Shown here: one piece after another, positions 24,391-35,517 of the stretch
Layout of the letters: each line of letters begins with the position of its first letter
Numbering within the stretch: the stretch's first letter is position 1
Assembly (NCBI RefSeq): GCF_033807715.1
Contig: NC_084599.1
Location: 4,364,125-4,428,124, forward strand
DNA length: 64,000 nt
DNA from: Cololabis saira
Lineage: Eukaryota > Chordata > Actinopteri > Beloniformes > Belonidae
Direction of reading: 5' to 3'
Notes under the pieces: generated by a model
Told to the model about the DNA's origin: nothing
Databases searched by the model: none
Seen by the model: only the letters and a program-made list of their open reading frames with translations
Program-made: the position numbers and the translations under genes

Positions 24391-25300
24391 CAAATATTAA
24401 TGTCCATGGACCACTGGTTCTTGGTAACTGTACCAAATATTAATGTCCATGGACCACTGGTTCTTGGTAACTGTACCAAATATTAATGTCCATGGACCAC
24501 TGGTTCTTGGTAACTATACCAAATATTAATGTCCATGGACCACTGGTTCTTGGTAACTGTACCAAATATTAATGTCCATGGACCACTGGTTCTTGGTAAC
24601 TGTACCAAATATTAATGTCCATGGACCACTGGTTCTTGGTAACTGTACCAAATATTAATGTCCATGGACCACTGGTTCTTGGTAACTGTACCAAATATTA
24701 ATGTCCATGGACCACTGGTTCTTGGTAACTGTACCAAATATTAATGTCCATGGACCACTGGTTCTTGGTAACTGTACCAAATTAAATGTCCATGGACCAC
24801 TGGTTCTTGGTAACTGTACCAAATATTAATGTCCATGGACCACTGGTTCTTGGTAACTGTACCAAATATTAATGTCCATGGACCACTGGTTCTTGGTAAC
24901 TGTACCAAATATTAATGTCCATGGACCACTGGTTCTTGGTAACTGTACCAAATATTAATATCCATTGACCACTGGTTCTTGGGGTAACTGTACCAAATAT
25001 TAATATCCATTGACCACTGGTTCTTGGTAACTGTACCAAATATTAATGTCCATGGACCACTGGTTCTTGGTAACTGTACCAAATATTAATGTCCATGGAC
25101 CACTGGTTCTTGGTAACTGTACCAAATATTAATGTCCATTGACCACTGGTTCTTGGGGTAACTGTACCAAATATTAATGTCCATGGACCACTGGTTCTTG
25201 GTAACTGTACCAAATATTAATGTCCATGGACCACTGGTTCTTGGTAACTGTACCAAATATTAATGTCGAGAAGAACCAGCGACCACTGGTTCTTGGGGTA
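24391..25300. repeat. 43-bp satellite array
   Basis: About 21 units. The unit runs ACCAAATATTAATGTCCATG then GACCACTGGTTCTTGGTAAC and TGT. Each contains CCATGG in most copies, and a few have TTGACC or GGGG variants. Homogeneity is high, suggesting recent expansion. Confidence 0.97.
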
Positions 25301-25870
25301 ACTGTACGGGTCACTGTCAAGTCCAACTGCCTTTAATTTAAGCTGATATTCGACTGTTATTCCACCACTAGTTGCATCTGTTTTTACCACTCAGTGTGAG
25401 TAAGGGGGCTGGTCCAGTGGGGAAGTGACATCAATGCAGACCCTCTATTCAAGTTTCAAAATTCAAACAAAAAAGACAGCTTATTGTTTTAAAAAAATTA
25501 GGCAATAGGATAAAGAAAAATTCTTTGGGAATCAATGCTGCTGATTTTTGCCGATGAATGAGATGTTGAACAAACACATCTTACATATCAAAGCTACAGA
25601 GTGCGGGATATTTCCCAGCTGGAGTTAAAGGTTTTGATGCTACAATAAAAGAACAGGGGGTTAAATACTACGTAAAGAAAGATATGCACACAAAAAAGAC
25701 CCTTACATGAACTGGAAGTGGATGCATGACTGTCTTTATGACTGGGGTCAGGTGAGGACACTTTATGGATATAACGGGTTGAATTCAGACAACATTTTTC
25801 ATTTCAGCTTTAACCAAAGTGACCCGATGAAACTTTGGTTGAACTAAAATATATAAGTGGTTTATTCAGA
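25301..25870 (+). pseudogene. Possible downstream remnant of the THAP transposon
   Basis: Short fragments such as SAGYFPAGVKGFDATIKEQG follow the satellite in plus orientation with frequent stops. They may belong to the same element as the THAP exon, separated by the satellite. The assignment is weak. Bases 25871-26395 hold nothing recognised. Confidence 0.3.
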
Positions 25871-26395
25871 TTGGTATTTCTGCTCTTTTTAATTAAGTGA
25901 CTGGGCAACCCCGAATATCAGTGATGAGTTTTAACAAAAAAAAAAGAAAAGTGAAAGCTTTAATTAATTGTTTAATCATCGTACTTCAATTCTATTGAAG
26001 AAAAGACCTTATCAGTCCCCGTGGGGAAATTCTTTACTCACTAATTATGTGCACTGACGTCCCTGCTCTGATTTGGTTGGGGCGGTGCACCGGTCTGGAC
26101 CGGTTAGTGCAGCAGATGGTGGACAGAGCTGTGGTTACTATGCAGATAACAACCATCTGGATAATAAACCAGCAGCTCTGGCGGGAACACTGGTTTCAGA
26201 GAGACAAGGGGGGGGCACTGGAAGCTGTGTGGCCGCCTGGGGGGGTCCATTAAGGCGCATCAGCAGCTTCCAGGGGACGAGACTGGACAAAAACAAGAGC
26301 GACCATGACTTCCCCCCACAGCTGCCTGACAGCAACATCTGTGTGAAAAAGGTACGACCTCTTTCAATTCTGAGCTCTTGTGTATTAGGATAGAA

Positions 26396-27108
26396 CCAGT
26401 GACGCTTTTCCACTAGAACCTACTCAGCCCGACTCCACTCAGTTTGGTTCTTTTCCACCAGGGGTCTAACGTGCAGAGTGGATACTTTTCTGTAACTATT
26501 CTGCTGAGGTTCTAAGCTGCTGAGTCGGCTGTATCTGACATCATCACACTACAGGCCACCGATTGGTCGGGGGGTTGGAGTCAGACGTCTGAGTCAGGAG
26601 GAGGAAATCAGAGAAAGAGACTCTGACGGATTCTGGTTCATTTTATTCAACCAGCAACGGCAGCAAAAGTCTGTTTCATGATCCAACTCTGAGGTGCAGA
26701 TGTTCATAAACCTGGTGCTGAGGAGAGAATTAAAAAGATCTAGACGGAGATAAGGAACGACCAGATCTACCAGGAGCTCTGTCTCTTCATAGCTGCTCAC
26801 GGCTCCAGAGGACTTTTCAGCAGCTCAGAGACAAACTACATTTTTAAAAAAGCGTTGCCACTACGTTGAATCTTCTCTCTCTCTCATTTTTTAACTTGAT
26901 ATCAAACACAAGCCACAGCCCCAGCAGCACATCTATCATCTCCTCCAGGTTCTACATCTTTAGTGTTGTTGTCTTCTTCCTTTAGATACACAATCAAATA
27001 CGTCCCAGCAGCTTCACTCCAACCTCCTACTGTTACTGATCTGGTTATTGAAAAGAAACGAGGGCGAGTGGAGTCGGGCTGAGTAGGTACTAGTGGAAAA
27101 GCGCCACA
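26396..27108. mobile_element. MITE with CGCTTTTCCACTAG ends
   Basis: The left end GTGACGCTTTTCCACTAG, followed by CTACTCAGCCCGACTC, is inverted at the right (GAGTCGGGCTGAGTAG, then CTAGTGGAAAAGCGCCAC). No target duplication could be fixed. Confidence 0.75.
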
Positions 27109-27230
27109 AGAGTTACAATGTTCTGGTCCTCACCAGGTCCTGGAGCCTTGCTCTCTCTGACATTAGCGTACGTCTTCTGGGTCATCTACCCCCGGGAAGA
27201 CTGACATCTGCCTTGAATGTTAAATTAATC

Positions 27231-28001
27231 ACTACGTTTCCATGCAGTCAAAACCCTTTTCTAACTGGAATATTGGCAATAACCCGGTTACGCACGGCCA
27301 TGTAAACACCAATAATCCCTTTGAATAACCGGAATTTGTTCATATTCCGGTTTTTAAAAACCAGAAAATGACCCCTGGGTTACTCCTTTTAAAACTGAAT
27401 ATTTGGTCATGTAAACACCAAACGGAATATCCCCATCCAAAGGAACATGAATTTGTTTTCTGCACATGCTCTGTTCACAAGGAATCCTGGTCTTTTGAGT
27501 CCAGGAAGTTCTTATAAACACGGAGAAACCAAGACCAGGAGGAGACTAATCCCTTCATAAATGTAATGAAGGATATGAACATTTCTGCATTTGTAGACGG
27601 TAGAAAGTACCGGGATAGAAGATTTACAAGAAGGTGAGGGAAAAGTTGTGCGAAGCAGCATTTGTACCAGACCAGATCAAGCACAGCTGGAAGACGCTGG
27701 AAAAGGAAAACTACAGGACCGAGAAACAAAACCACTTCTACTGGGATGTTCATTATCTGCCGTGCTGCTGTTATTGTTGTAGTTTTTGGACTTGGATACA
27801 GGAAGAAGAAGCAGAAATGATGGGAATTGCGTCGTGATGTTCTCCGTGCGTCGCTGGTTTGATCCAGATATCCCACATGATTAATCACCATGTAAACAGG
27901 GATAACCCTGTTAGCTCACGCATGGAAACAGATTATTCCCAATGTTTCAGTAACCGGAATATTGACCTTAACCCCAATTTTGACTGCATGTAAACATAGT
28001 C
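27231..28001. mobile_element. MITE with CTACGTTTCCATGCAGTCAA ends
   Basis: The left end CTACGTTTCCATGCAGTCAA is inverted at the right as TTTTGACTGCATGTAAACATAG in effect. Both sides carry TCA. Subterminal AACCGGAAT words are also inverted. Possibly Harbinger-related. Confidence 0.65.
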
Positions 28002-28893
28002 ATTGTTCTCATGTGGACTGATGGACTCAGATAGTTTGTGTCTTATAGCCTTTCCCAGGTGCTTGCGCAGCAACAGGTGCTTCTAAGAGATCATTCCTGC
28101 TGTCTTTCCTCCCTGATGTTGGTAAGTCCTGTCTGAATGCTCCAGAGCAGCAGCTGCTCCAACATCTGCTGGTGTTGAGGGCTACACCTCCTGAGGGCTC
28201 CACCATTACTGTAGCAACACCTGGCTGCATCCTACCAGCTCAAGTGGGAGGGAGGTGTTTAGTAATCCCCACTCAGGCTCACATTATCAACCCCTCTGGT
28301 GTGGAGGAAAGGAAAGATAAAGCTGGGAGGGTCTGGACTCGCTACACTCTGTTTTTTTTTTCTTTTTTTTTCTCTGTTACCGGTAGTTGTTTTCTGAGAT
28401 CCGTCTTCTGTTTGTTTTTTTACTTGATTTTTCTGTCATATTTACGTTTGTCTTCCTTCTTGTTTTGCATGTGTGTTTACTTTGCTGTTTACTAAGCTTA
28501 GGCTTCAGCCTACACCTTTTGGTTGGTTTATTCCTTACTTCTTTTTTTACTTCTTTTTTATTATTATTTCTTTCCTACGAAAGGAAATGAAATGCAATGG
28601 ATTGTATCAATGGAAACTGATCGACCAAATAAACTACTACTACTACTACTACTACTACTCTGGAAGACGAGAGAAGCGCTACGAATCTGTCGCTTCCACA
28701 CTGACCGCGTGAAGGTGGATTTACTCAAACTTTAGTTTCAGACTTTAGCAAGCGTCCACACGTGTTCATCGCTGACTAAGTTGATCAGAAGCAGTAAGGG
28801 TTTGTTGTCGGAGTTTTCTTCCTTGCTGATTTTGAACTTTGCTTTTATTTTCGCTAAATAAATCACCACGTTTGTAATTACCTTGCTTATCTA
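28002..28893. other. Intron, T-rich, with short (ACT)n
   Basis: Pyrimidine-rich around 28350-28570, with (ACT)n at about 28633-28660. No gene seen. Confidence 0.5.
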
Positions 28894-29227
28894 CGGAAGA
28901 GTATTAGGGCCAGGCAGGAGAAAAATAAAAATAATATTTTAGAGGAGGAAGATTTTTTTTCACTATTCACTTCGAGAAAAAAGTCGAAATGTCAAAAAAA
29001 AAGTCGAAATGTCGAGAAAAAAGTCGAAATGTCGAGATTAATGTTGAAATACAATTTCGAGAAAAAAGTTGAAATGATGAGAAAAAAGTCAAAATTTTTA
29101 CTTTATTCTTGAAATTGTATTTTTTTTGACACTTTTTCTTCACTTCACTTTTTCTCAAAGTGCACAATAAAAAAAAATCTTCCCCTCTCAAATATTGTTT
29201 CTCCTGCATGAGCCTAATACTCTTCTG
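28894..29227. mobile_element. Foldback element, family 2, copy C
   Basis: The ends are CGGAAGAGTATTAGGGCCAG and the inverse GAGCCTAATACTCTTCTG, with TA on both flanks. Arms consist of GAAAAAAGTCGAAATGTC units. It is the clearest copy for defining the termini. Bases 29228-29690 hold nothing recognised. Confidence 0.85.
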
Positions 29228-29690
29228 TACTTATCTGAGCTCATTTCCCTCCCTTTCAGACCTGGGCAGGACCAGTGCGTTTGGTTTTTTCACGTCTTGT
29301 TACTGAATTAAAAAGAGGAAGACACCTTTTTCTTTTTCACACTTCAGCTGGGAGTCAGGATTTCATCACAAATTCACGGGTAAATTGTGAAAATTAATAT
29401 GCCTTTATTATATTTTCACAACGTCTGGCTTGGAAGGATTTTTTTCTTTCTGTCGTGTTCATCCAACGTTTTGAGCGTGTTGTTCACCACTTCAATCCAA
29501 CTCTTTCACTTTGTTTCTGATCAGAACCAATGAAAGCATCCGAACCTGCAGATGATCCGATTGGCAGTTAAACAGCTGGATTACCCAGTTCATGAAACTA
29601 GAACAAAACCAAACAGATGTGCCTTCATTGATCAGGGTCATTGATCAGGAGTGGTTAACCCTTTAACCCTGGTACTGTCTTTGGGTCAAA

Positions 29691-30340
29691 ATGACCTCAT
29701 TCTCCTGTTCCTTCTTTCCTCCTGCTCTCTCCTTCCTTCCTCTTTTCTCCCTTCCATCCTTACTTCTTTTCTCCCTTCCTTCCTTCCTTCCTTCCTTCCT
29801 TCCTTCCTTCCTTCCTTCCTTCCTTCCTTCCTTCCTTCCTTCCTTCCTTCCTTCCTTCCTTCCTTCCTTCCTGCCTTCCTTCCTTCCTTCTTTCCTTCCT
29901 TCTTTTTTCCCTTCCTTCCTTCTTTCCTCCTGCTCTCTCCTTCCTTTCTTCCTTTCTTCCTTCCTTACTTCCTACCTTCCTTCCTTCCTTCCTTCCTTCC
30001 TTCCTTCCTTCCTTCCTTCCTTGCTTCTATACTCCCTTCTTTCCTTCCTTCTTTAATCCCTTCTTTCCTTCCTTCTTTTCTCCCTTCCTTTCTCCCTTCT
30101 TTTTTCCCTTCCTTCCTTCTTTCCTCCTGCTCTCTCCTTCCTTCCTTCCTTCTTTACTCCCTTCTTTCCTTCCTCTTTTCTCCCTTCCTTCCTTCTTTCC
30201 TTGTTTTCTCCCTTCCTTCCTTCCTTCCTTCCTTCCTTCCTTCCTTCCTTCCTTCCTTCCTTCCTTCCTTCCTTCCTTCCTTCCTTCCTTCCTTCCTTCC
30301 TTCCTTCCTTCCTTCCTTCCTTCTTCCCTTCCTCCTTCCT
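29691..30340. repeat. (TTCC)n tract; (GGAA)n on the ptprf sense strand
   Basis: About 650 bp of almost pure TTCC with interspersed TTTCTCCC and CCTGCTCTCTCC variants. On the ptprf sense strand it is a purine-only GGAA array starting about 240 bp after the GC donor. Long frames through it are artefacts. Confidence 0.98.
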
Positions 30341-30574
30341 TGACCCAACGACAGCACAAGGGTTACCAGTTGTTATTGGTGGGTTCAGCCCATCCTGCTG
30401 GAGATGTTTCGCTCCAGGAAAGTTGAAGCACTTTTGTGTTCTGCAAACTTCAAGAGTTGTAGTAAATAATGGACCCATTACAGTGAGACCTGTGGTGTTT
30501 CCATCTTGTTGTCCAGCTCCTGCAGTTCAGGCTCAGTTTTTTCATATCCTCTGTGAGAATAAACTGCTCTGCAG

Positions 30575-30580
30575 ACTTGC
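30575..30580 (-). promoter_or_regulatory. ptprf: GC splice donor (GCAAGT) of ptprf intron 4
   Basis: The sense strand reads CTCAG|GCAAGT. No GT in the following bases keeps the phase and the known protein sequence. Apart from the C at +2 the site matches the donor consensus, which is typical of genuine GC-AG introns. The intron is about 15.7 kb and ends TTCTCCTCAG. Confidence 0.85.
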
Positions 30581-30769
30581 CTGAGCGCAGTTGCTTGATC
30601 CGCCCGGTGCTGCTGTCGATGTCCACGGGCAGGAAGTCTTTGAACCAGTGGATCTCTGGGTCGGGGTGTCCGCTGGCCGCACACAGCATCGTAGCGGTCC
30701 GCGTCCTCTCCACGACCTTCAGCTGGGGCCCCATGTCGATGTTGGGGAAACCGTGGGGTATCTGGTCCT
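30581..30769 (-). CDS. ptprf: ptprf coding exon: Ig1-Ig2 linker and first half of Ig domain 2
   Basis: The exon runs from [17 protein letters not shown] through [16 protein letters not shown] (first Ig2 cysteine) and [12 protein letters not shown] (core tryptophan) to GRIKQLRS plus the first base of a glycine codon. The acceptor is TCTTGATGCAG. The exon ends TCAG and is followed by GCAAGT, so the donor is GC, not GT; phase 1 fits the next exon exactly (G|GA glycine). In LAR-family genes the alternative mini-exon A is spliced in at this junction. A roughly 650-bp GGAA/TTCC tract starts about 240 bp downstream in the intron. Confidence 0.92.
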
Positions 30770-30844
30770 CTGCATCAAGAGACAGAGACCAAACAACAGA
30801 CGTTTGCAGTGTTTATCAACCTGGAACCAAGATGTGGACTCCAG

Positions 30845-31025
30845 CTCTGATCTGAGTAAGGCTAAGTTTATTTGTACAGCACAATTCAACACAAGGTCAT
30901 TCAAAGTGCTTTACATCATCATTAAAAGCGGCAAGACACAATTAAACAGTAAATAACAAATAAAATGATAAGAAAAGAGGTAAAATAATAAAAAGCACCA
31001 GTTGTTAAAAAGTAAGGGCAGTAGA
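30845..31025. mobile_element. SINE/LINE-tail-like fragment
   Basis: TAAGTTTATTTGTACAGCAC followed by TCATTCAAAGTGCTTTACAT is a common fish retroposon tail in inverse orientation. Related words occur at 39625-39700. Confidence 0.45.
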
Positions 31026-31267
31026 TCCAGCAGGTACATCTCATTCTTACAATGGCAAGAATTACGTTTCTATACGGTCAAAACGTACAAAGACCGGGTC
31101 AAATACAGTATTACAAAAGTAATCTATGCCAATTTGTACGGTGAATCAAAATCAATTTGACAATTCTACATCACAATGCCTGCATTCAGGGGTTATCCAT
31201 AACTTTGCGCAGTTTTCAAAAATCATAAGTATTTAATTTAAGAGTATGCTTAAATAACAAATAAGAT

Positions 31268-31873
31268 TAAAGCTGCAAGCAGCGATGAACGGGCCCTCGC
31301 ACTCACTTATGTCAAACCATTCAAAAGTTATGGCAGGACTATCAAATATCGCTTTTTGGCGTCTATCATCGCCACGGTAACGCTTTTGACTGAGAAAAGT
31401 AATGCGTATCGTTGCAGGATGGAGACTTACATTTTGATGTATAACAAACGCACGTTACGGTTGGGAGCTGCATTAATGGCCGAAGAAATGGCATAAATTG
31501 CGTCAAAACTACATGATTAATTCAAAATGGCCCTCCTGTTGGGTTTCGGCCATGGCGCCAAGAGACTTTTCTTTAAGTTGTGACATGATACAGGTGTGTG
31601 CCAATTTACGTGCATGTACGTCAAACCGTATTGTGGGGCTTGAGGCACAAAGTTTTCTAGGGGGCGCTGTTGAGCCATTAGGCCGCTCCATTAATACAAA
31701 CCATGAAATATCACATTTCTCGCCAGGCCTGGCTTGTGTGCAAAATTTGGTGACTTTTGGGGCACGTTTAGGGGGGCAAAAAGGGCCTCGTTCGTCGGGG
31801 GAAAAAAAAAAAAAAAACGAAAAAAATTCCTACAGATACAGTAGGGCCTTCCCACTGTAAGTGCTCGTGCCCT
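31268..31873 (+). mobile_element. Unclassified dispersed repeat, copy 1
   Basis: It starts TAAAGCTGCAAGCAGCGATG, continues AACGGGCCCTCGCAC and ends GTGCTCGTGCCCTAAT. It shares long blocks (TTCTAGGGGGCGCTGTTGAG; GGCAAAAAGG) with 53341-54188 and 61705-62602, but lacks their internal duplication. No coding frame is shared by the three copies. Confidence 0.8.
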
Positions 31874-32330
31874 AATGATAAGAAAAGAGGTAAAATAATA
31901 AACCAATAAGACTACTGCCAAGCCTGCGGATGCCTGGCTCTGACAAGCATCTCTGCCAGAAGGAGCTGCACCAATCACAAGAGCCCGCTCCGATTTTTCC
32001 GCGATCAAAATGCGTAGCTTGGCATAAAGTGATGCCAAGCTGTGATATCACATTTATTAACCGGATTTGATGTGACGGTTCATTGTTTTGATGTGATTTT
32101 GATAGGAGTTGATTCAGGAGCCAGTGATCAATATAAAACCAGTGAACAGTGAACATCATATCACAGGATACAACCGTGTATCAGAAATAAAGAGTATCTG
32201 TTCGTTCTGTCAATCCATCGCTTCTAACAGTCCATATACATCTGAGACCTGAGACCAGCTGACGGAGCCTGGAGGAGGAGTAATGTCCCAGGCTTGTCTG
32301 ATGGAGGACTGAAGCTGCCCTCCATGATGC
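31874..32330. other. Intron without recognisable features
   Basis: It opens with a 29-bp exact copy of 30964-30992; otherwise nothing recognised. Confidence 0.4.
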
Positions 32331-32835
32331 TCCTAACCCTAGCCCTAACCCTCCATGATGCTCCTAACCCTAACCCTTCATGATGCTCCTAACCCTAACC
32401 CTAACCCTCCATGATGCTCCTAACCCTAACCCTAACCCTCCATGATGCTCCTAACCCTAACCCTAACCCTTCATGATGCGCCTAACCCTAACCATCCATG
32501 ATGCTCCTAACCCTAACCCTTCATGATGCTCCTAACCCTAACCCTAACCCTTCATGATGCTCCTAACCCTAACCCTAACCCTTCATGATGCTCCTAACCC
32601 TCAATGATGCTCCTAACCCTAACCATCCATGATGCTCCTAACCCTAACCCTAACCCTCCATGATGCTCCTAACCCTAACCCTAACCCTTCATGATGCTCC
32701 TAACCCTAACCCTCCATGATGCTCCTAACCCTAACCCTAACCCTCACCCTAACCTTAACCTAGCCCTCACCCCAAAACCTAACCTTAACCCGAACCCTAA
32801 CCCTAACCCGAACCCTAACCCTAACCCTAACCCTA
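32331..32835. repeat. Interstitial telomere-like array (CCCTAA with spacer)
   Basis: Two or three CCTAAC repeats alternate with an ATGATGCTCCTAACCC-type spacer, more than a dozen times. A run of nearly pure ACCCTA with AACCCG/CCTTAA variants follows. The vertebrate telomere motif is embedded in a composite satellite. Confidence 0.9.
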
Positions 32836-34384
32836 GCATCTTGCCCTCCCCTCCGGCTTCACGGCCTGCACTGACGCCGGGCCCCCGCCGGCACCGGGAC
32901 CTCCTGCAGCACCGGATTCCCACCAGCACCGCGACGACACCCAACAGCGGCCCGCACTGGCACCGCGACTCCCTCTAACACCGAAACCCCGCCCACCTCG
33001 CGGCCCCCGCCGACGCCGGAGCTCGAACGGACACCGCCGCTCCACCCAGCACTCTCCAGGACACCTCAGAACGACCACGGGCCTTAAAAACAACCACCAA
33101 TAAATATTTTTCTCCCATCCTTCTCCACTTTTCAATTCCAGCCAGAAAACACGAACGCCGGAGACAGACAGAACCCCACCACAGCTGAAAAACAACAGAA
33201 GAGGACAACGGTTCTTCAGGGAAATCTGAGCTGACCGATAACCTAACGGTGCCAACCGTCGGTCAGTGATGAATCAGATTTCCAGTAAGTACGCAGCCTC
33301 CCATGTCCCGACTTTTAGGGCAGCACTGTGGGAAGGTTACCCTGGATTAATAGGGTATTCAATGCTTTCCAGTCTTCTAGAGGCCTATCCTCATGCACCA
33401 ACATACACCATATAGCTTCCACACGACCAGATCTGAGCCTGAAACAAGACCAACCGGATTCGACTCAAACACCACCTGTTTCTACCCACCAGTCCTCCAC
33501 TCTGGACTGACCATTAAATAAAACTTAACTCCACTTAATTAACCAGAAGAGCTCTTCATAGAATATCTCAAACCTCCTTCTAAAACAAACTAGAAAATTT
33601 AAAATAAAAAATACAAAACAACAAGGAAATTAATCAAACAGAATAAAACGGAACAATTCCTCAAAAAAATAATACATCCCAACAAACCAAAATATTGAAA
33701 ACAAAAAATACGAAAAATATAAGCAATATAATAATTAATCTAAAGAAAGCCAACCGAAACAATTTTTAAAATAAATATCCCCAAATAATATATCCCAAAT
33801 ACATAAGAACAAGACCCTTCTACCTAAAAAGACTATTTGGGCACTGGACAAACCTTGGGATTTGATCAACCCACGGGGGCCACCAACGAGGAGGACGTCT
33901 GGTATTTAAGCGGCCGAAACGTCTGTTGATACGTTGGCATACCACTGAAGAAAAGTCCAGAAATTTCTATTAGGTACCATTATTACTATCTCACCAAGGC
34001 CCCCAGGAGGGATAATAATTAAGGTTACCCTAAACTAGGAATTAATACACACAAAACCGACCTCCAAACAAACAGGGTCATCCTCTCAATAAATTCAGAT
34101 CTACTTTAAAACCCTAAACACCCTTTCTTAAATCTTAAATCTTTTTAATTATCTTAAATAAAATTAAGAACTTCCGATTTACTTTAAAAGCGCCAATACA
34201 TGCACCTGACAGATCCCAGCCACAAGGGGTCCCCATGCCTAACTTACATTCACCGACACATTTCAACGAGACGTCATATCTCGGCTACACGCACCTGAAA
34301 CATCCCAGCCACAAGGGGTCTCTAAGCCTCGGTTACATTCATCTGACACAGTACAGGGAGTCAGCATACCTCACCCACAAACAC
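32836..34384. other. Unidentified segment between two telomere-like arrays
   Basis: A GC-rich first part (CACCGGGACC/CACCGCGAC words, 32850-33070) passes into an A-rich, T-poor part (33540-34200). The segment has strong strand asymmetry. Paired ACACGCACCTGA...CATCCCAGCCACAAGGGGTC blocks repeat near 34200-34330. No protein was recognised in either direction. Confidence 0.4.
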
Positions 34385-34715
34385 CCTAACCAGGACCCCA
34401 AATCCTAATTTTAACCCCAAACCTAAACTTAACCTGAACCTAACCCCAAATTCTAACCTTAACCCGGACCCCAAAACCTAACCTTAACCTACACCCCAAA
34501 TTCTAACCCTAACCCGGACCCCAAAACCTAACCTTAACCTATACCCCAAGGTCTAACCCTAACCCGGACCCCAAAACCTAACCTTAACCTACACCCCAAA
34601 TTCTAACCCTAACCCGGACCCCAAAACCTAACCTTAACCTATACCCCAAGGTCTAACCTTAACCCGGACCCCAAAACCTAACCTTAACCTATACCCTAAC
34701 CCTATACCACAAATT
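34385..34715. repeat. Second telomere-like array, higher-order repeat
   Basis: Units such as CCCGGACCCCAAAACCTAAC then CTTAACCTACACCCCAAATT and CTAACCCTAA recur five to six times in alternating ACACC/ATACC versions. It is derived from or convergent with CCCTAA. Confidence 0.85.
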
Positions 34716-34729
34716 CTAACTATACGACT

Positions 34730-35195
34730 TTATCATTGGCATGTCTTTGTTTATAAGACCATTCTGGTCCTGCTTCCAGCTTATTTGGGGAGGTATCTCT
34801 CTCAAAAAAGCACTGGGAGTCAGAATCTTCGGTCGCAGGACTTATTTCTATTGACTGTACCGTGGGTCCTGCTGGACCAGCTAGCAGGGCTTTCAGCTGC
34901 TGCCCGCTCTGCTGGGAATGAGCTGCAGAAAATCTTAAAATTGAATAATCTGGTGTCACTTGATGCTTTTCAGGTTCTTCTGAAAGACTTGGAAGCAAGA
35001 ACAACTGGCTGTAGATGCTTTGACTGCTGATTTTGTTTGTGATCTGTATTTCTGATTTGTTTTTAACTGTTTTGTTATTGTTTGTTTGTGCAACTCTGTG
35101 TTTGTGCTGCTGCCGGTCTTGGCCAGGACTCTCTTGTAAAAGAGATTTTTAATCTCAACGAGAGTTTTTTCCTGGTTAAATAAAGGTTATAATAA
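34730..35195 (+). pseudogene. LINE 3' end (C-terminus and 3'UTR)
   Basis: The plus-strand frame reads SQDLFLLTVPWVLLDQLAG, then ELQKILKLNNLVSLDAFQVL and CRCFDC. This is the C-terminal pattern of CR1/L2/Rex-like RT proteins. The 3' end TTCCTGGTTAAATAAAGGTT and a TAA-rich tail follow. The element is heavily 5'-truncated and close to the Ig1 second-half exon. Confidence 0.7.
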
Positions 35196-35277
35196 CAATA
35201 ATGTGTGTTCTTCTTTGCATGATGGTGCTTTAACCTCCATAACCACAGCGGCACACACATGAATATGAGCCTCTTAC

Positions 35278-35419
35278 CCTCCAACACGGTGAGCTTGGCG
35301 CTGGTGTTGATCTCGCCCACGCTGTTGCTGGCTGTGCATTCGTAGATGGCTTCATCGCGGTGCGTCCTCAAAGGCTGGATGCGCAGCACTGAGCCGGACC
35401 CGTCGTCGAACTCCAACAC
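35278..35419 (-). CDS. ptprf: ptprf coding exon: second half of Ig domain 1
   Basis: The exon reads [18 protein letters not shown], then [17 protein letters not shown] and SAKLTVLE. The YEC cysteine pairs with the cysteine in the previous exon to close Ig1. The acceptor TTCTGGGCAG and donor G|GTAAGA give phases 0 and 1. INTSAKL is the PTPRF-like form of this strand; PTPRS and PTPRD differ here. A LINE 3' end lies immediately downstream in the intron (34730-35195). Confidence 0.92.
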
Positions 35420-35517
35420 CTGCCCAGAACACAGCAGAGGGGTCGGTCCCGGTCGGCGCCAGGTAAAAGCTCAATCGTAGGTCAAGACTGTTCACGTGTT
35501 GGAGCTCACACCAGTAT

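Noticed and set aside
24391..25300. CRISPR array, because of regular 43-bp repeats
   Set aside because: There is no repeat-spacer alternation, the whole unit repeats, and the genome is vertebrate.
29651..30478. Long PSFL- and EGRK-repeat ORFs on both strands
   Set aside because: Translations of (TTCC)n and (GGAA)n.
33900..33960. Hammerhead-type ribozyme (GGCCGAAACGTC word)
   Set aside because: The CTGATGA core and matching stems are absent nearby; only the GAAAC-like half is present.
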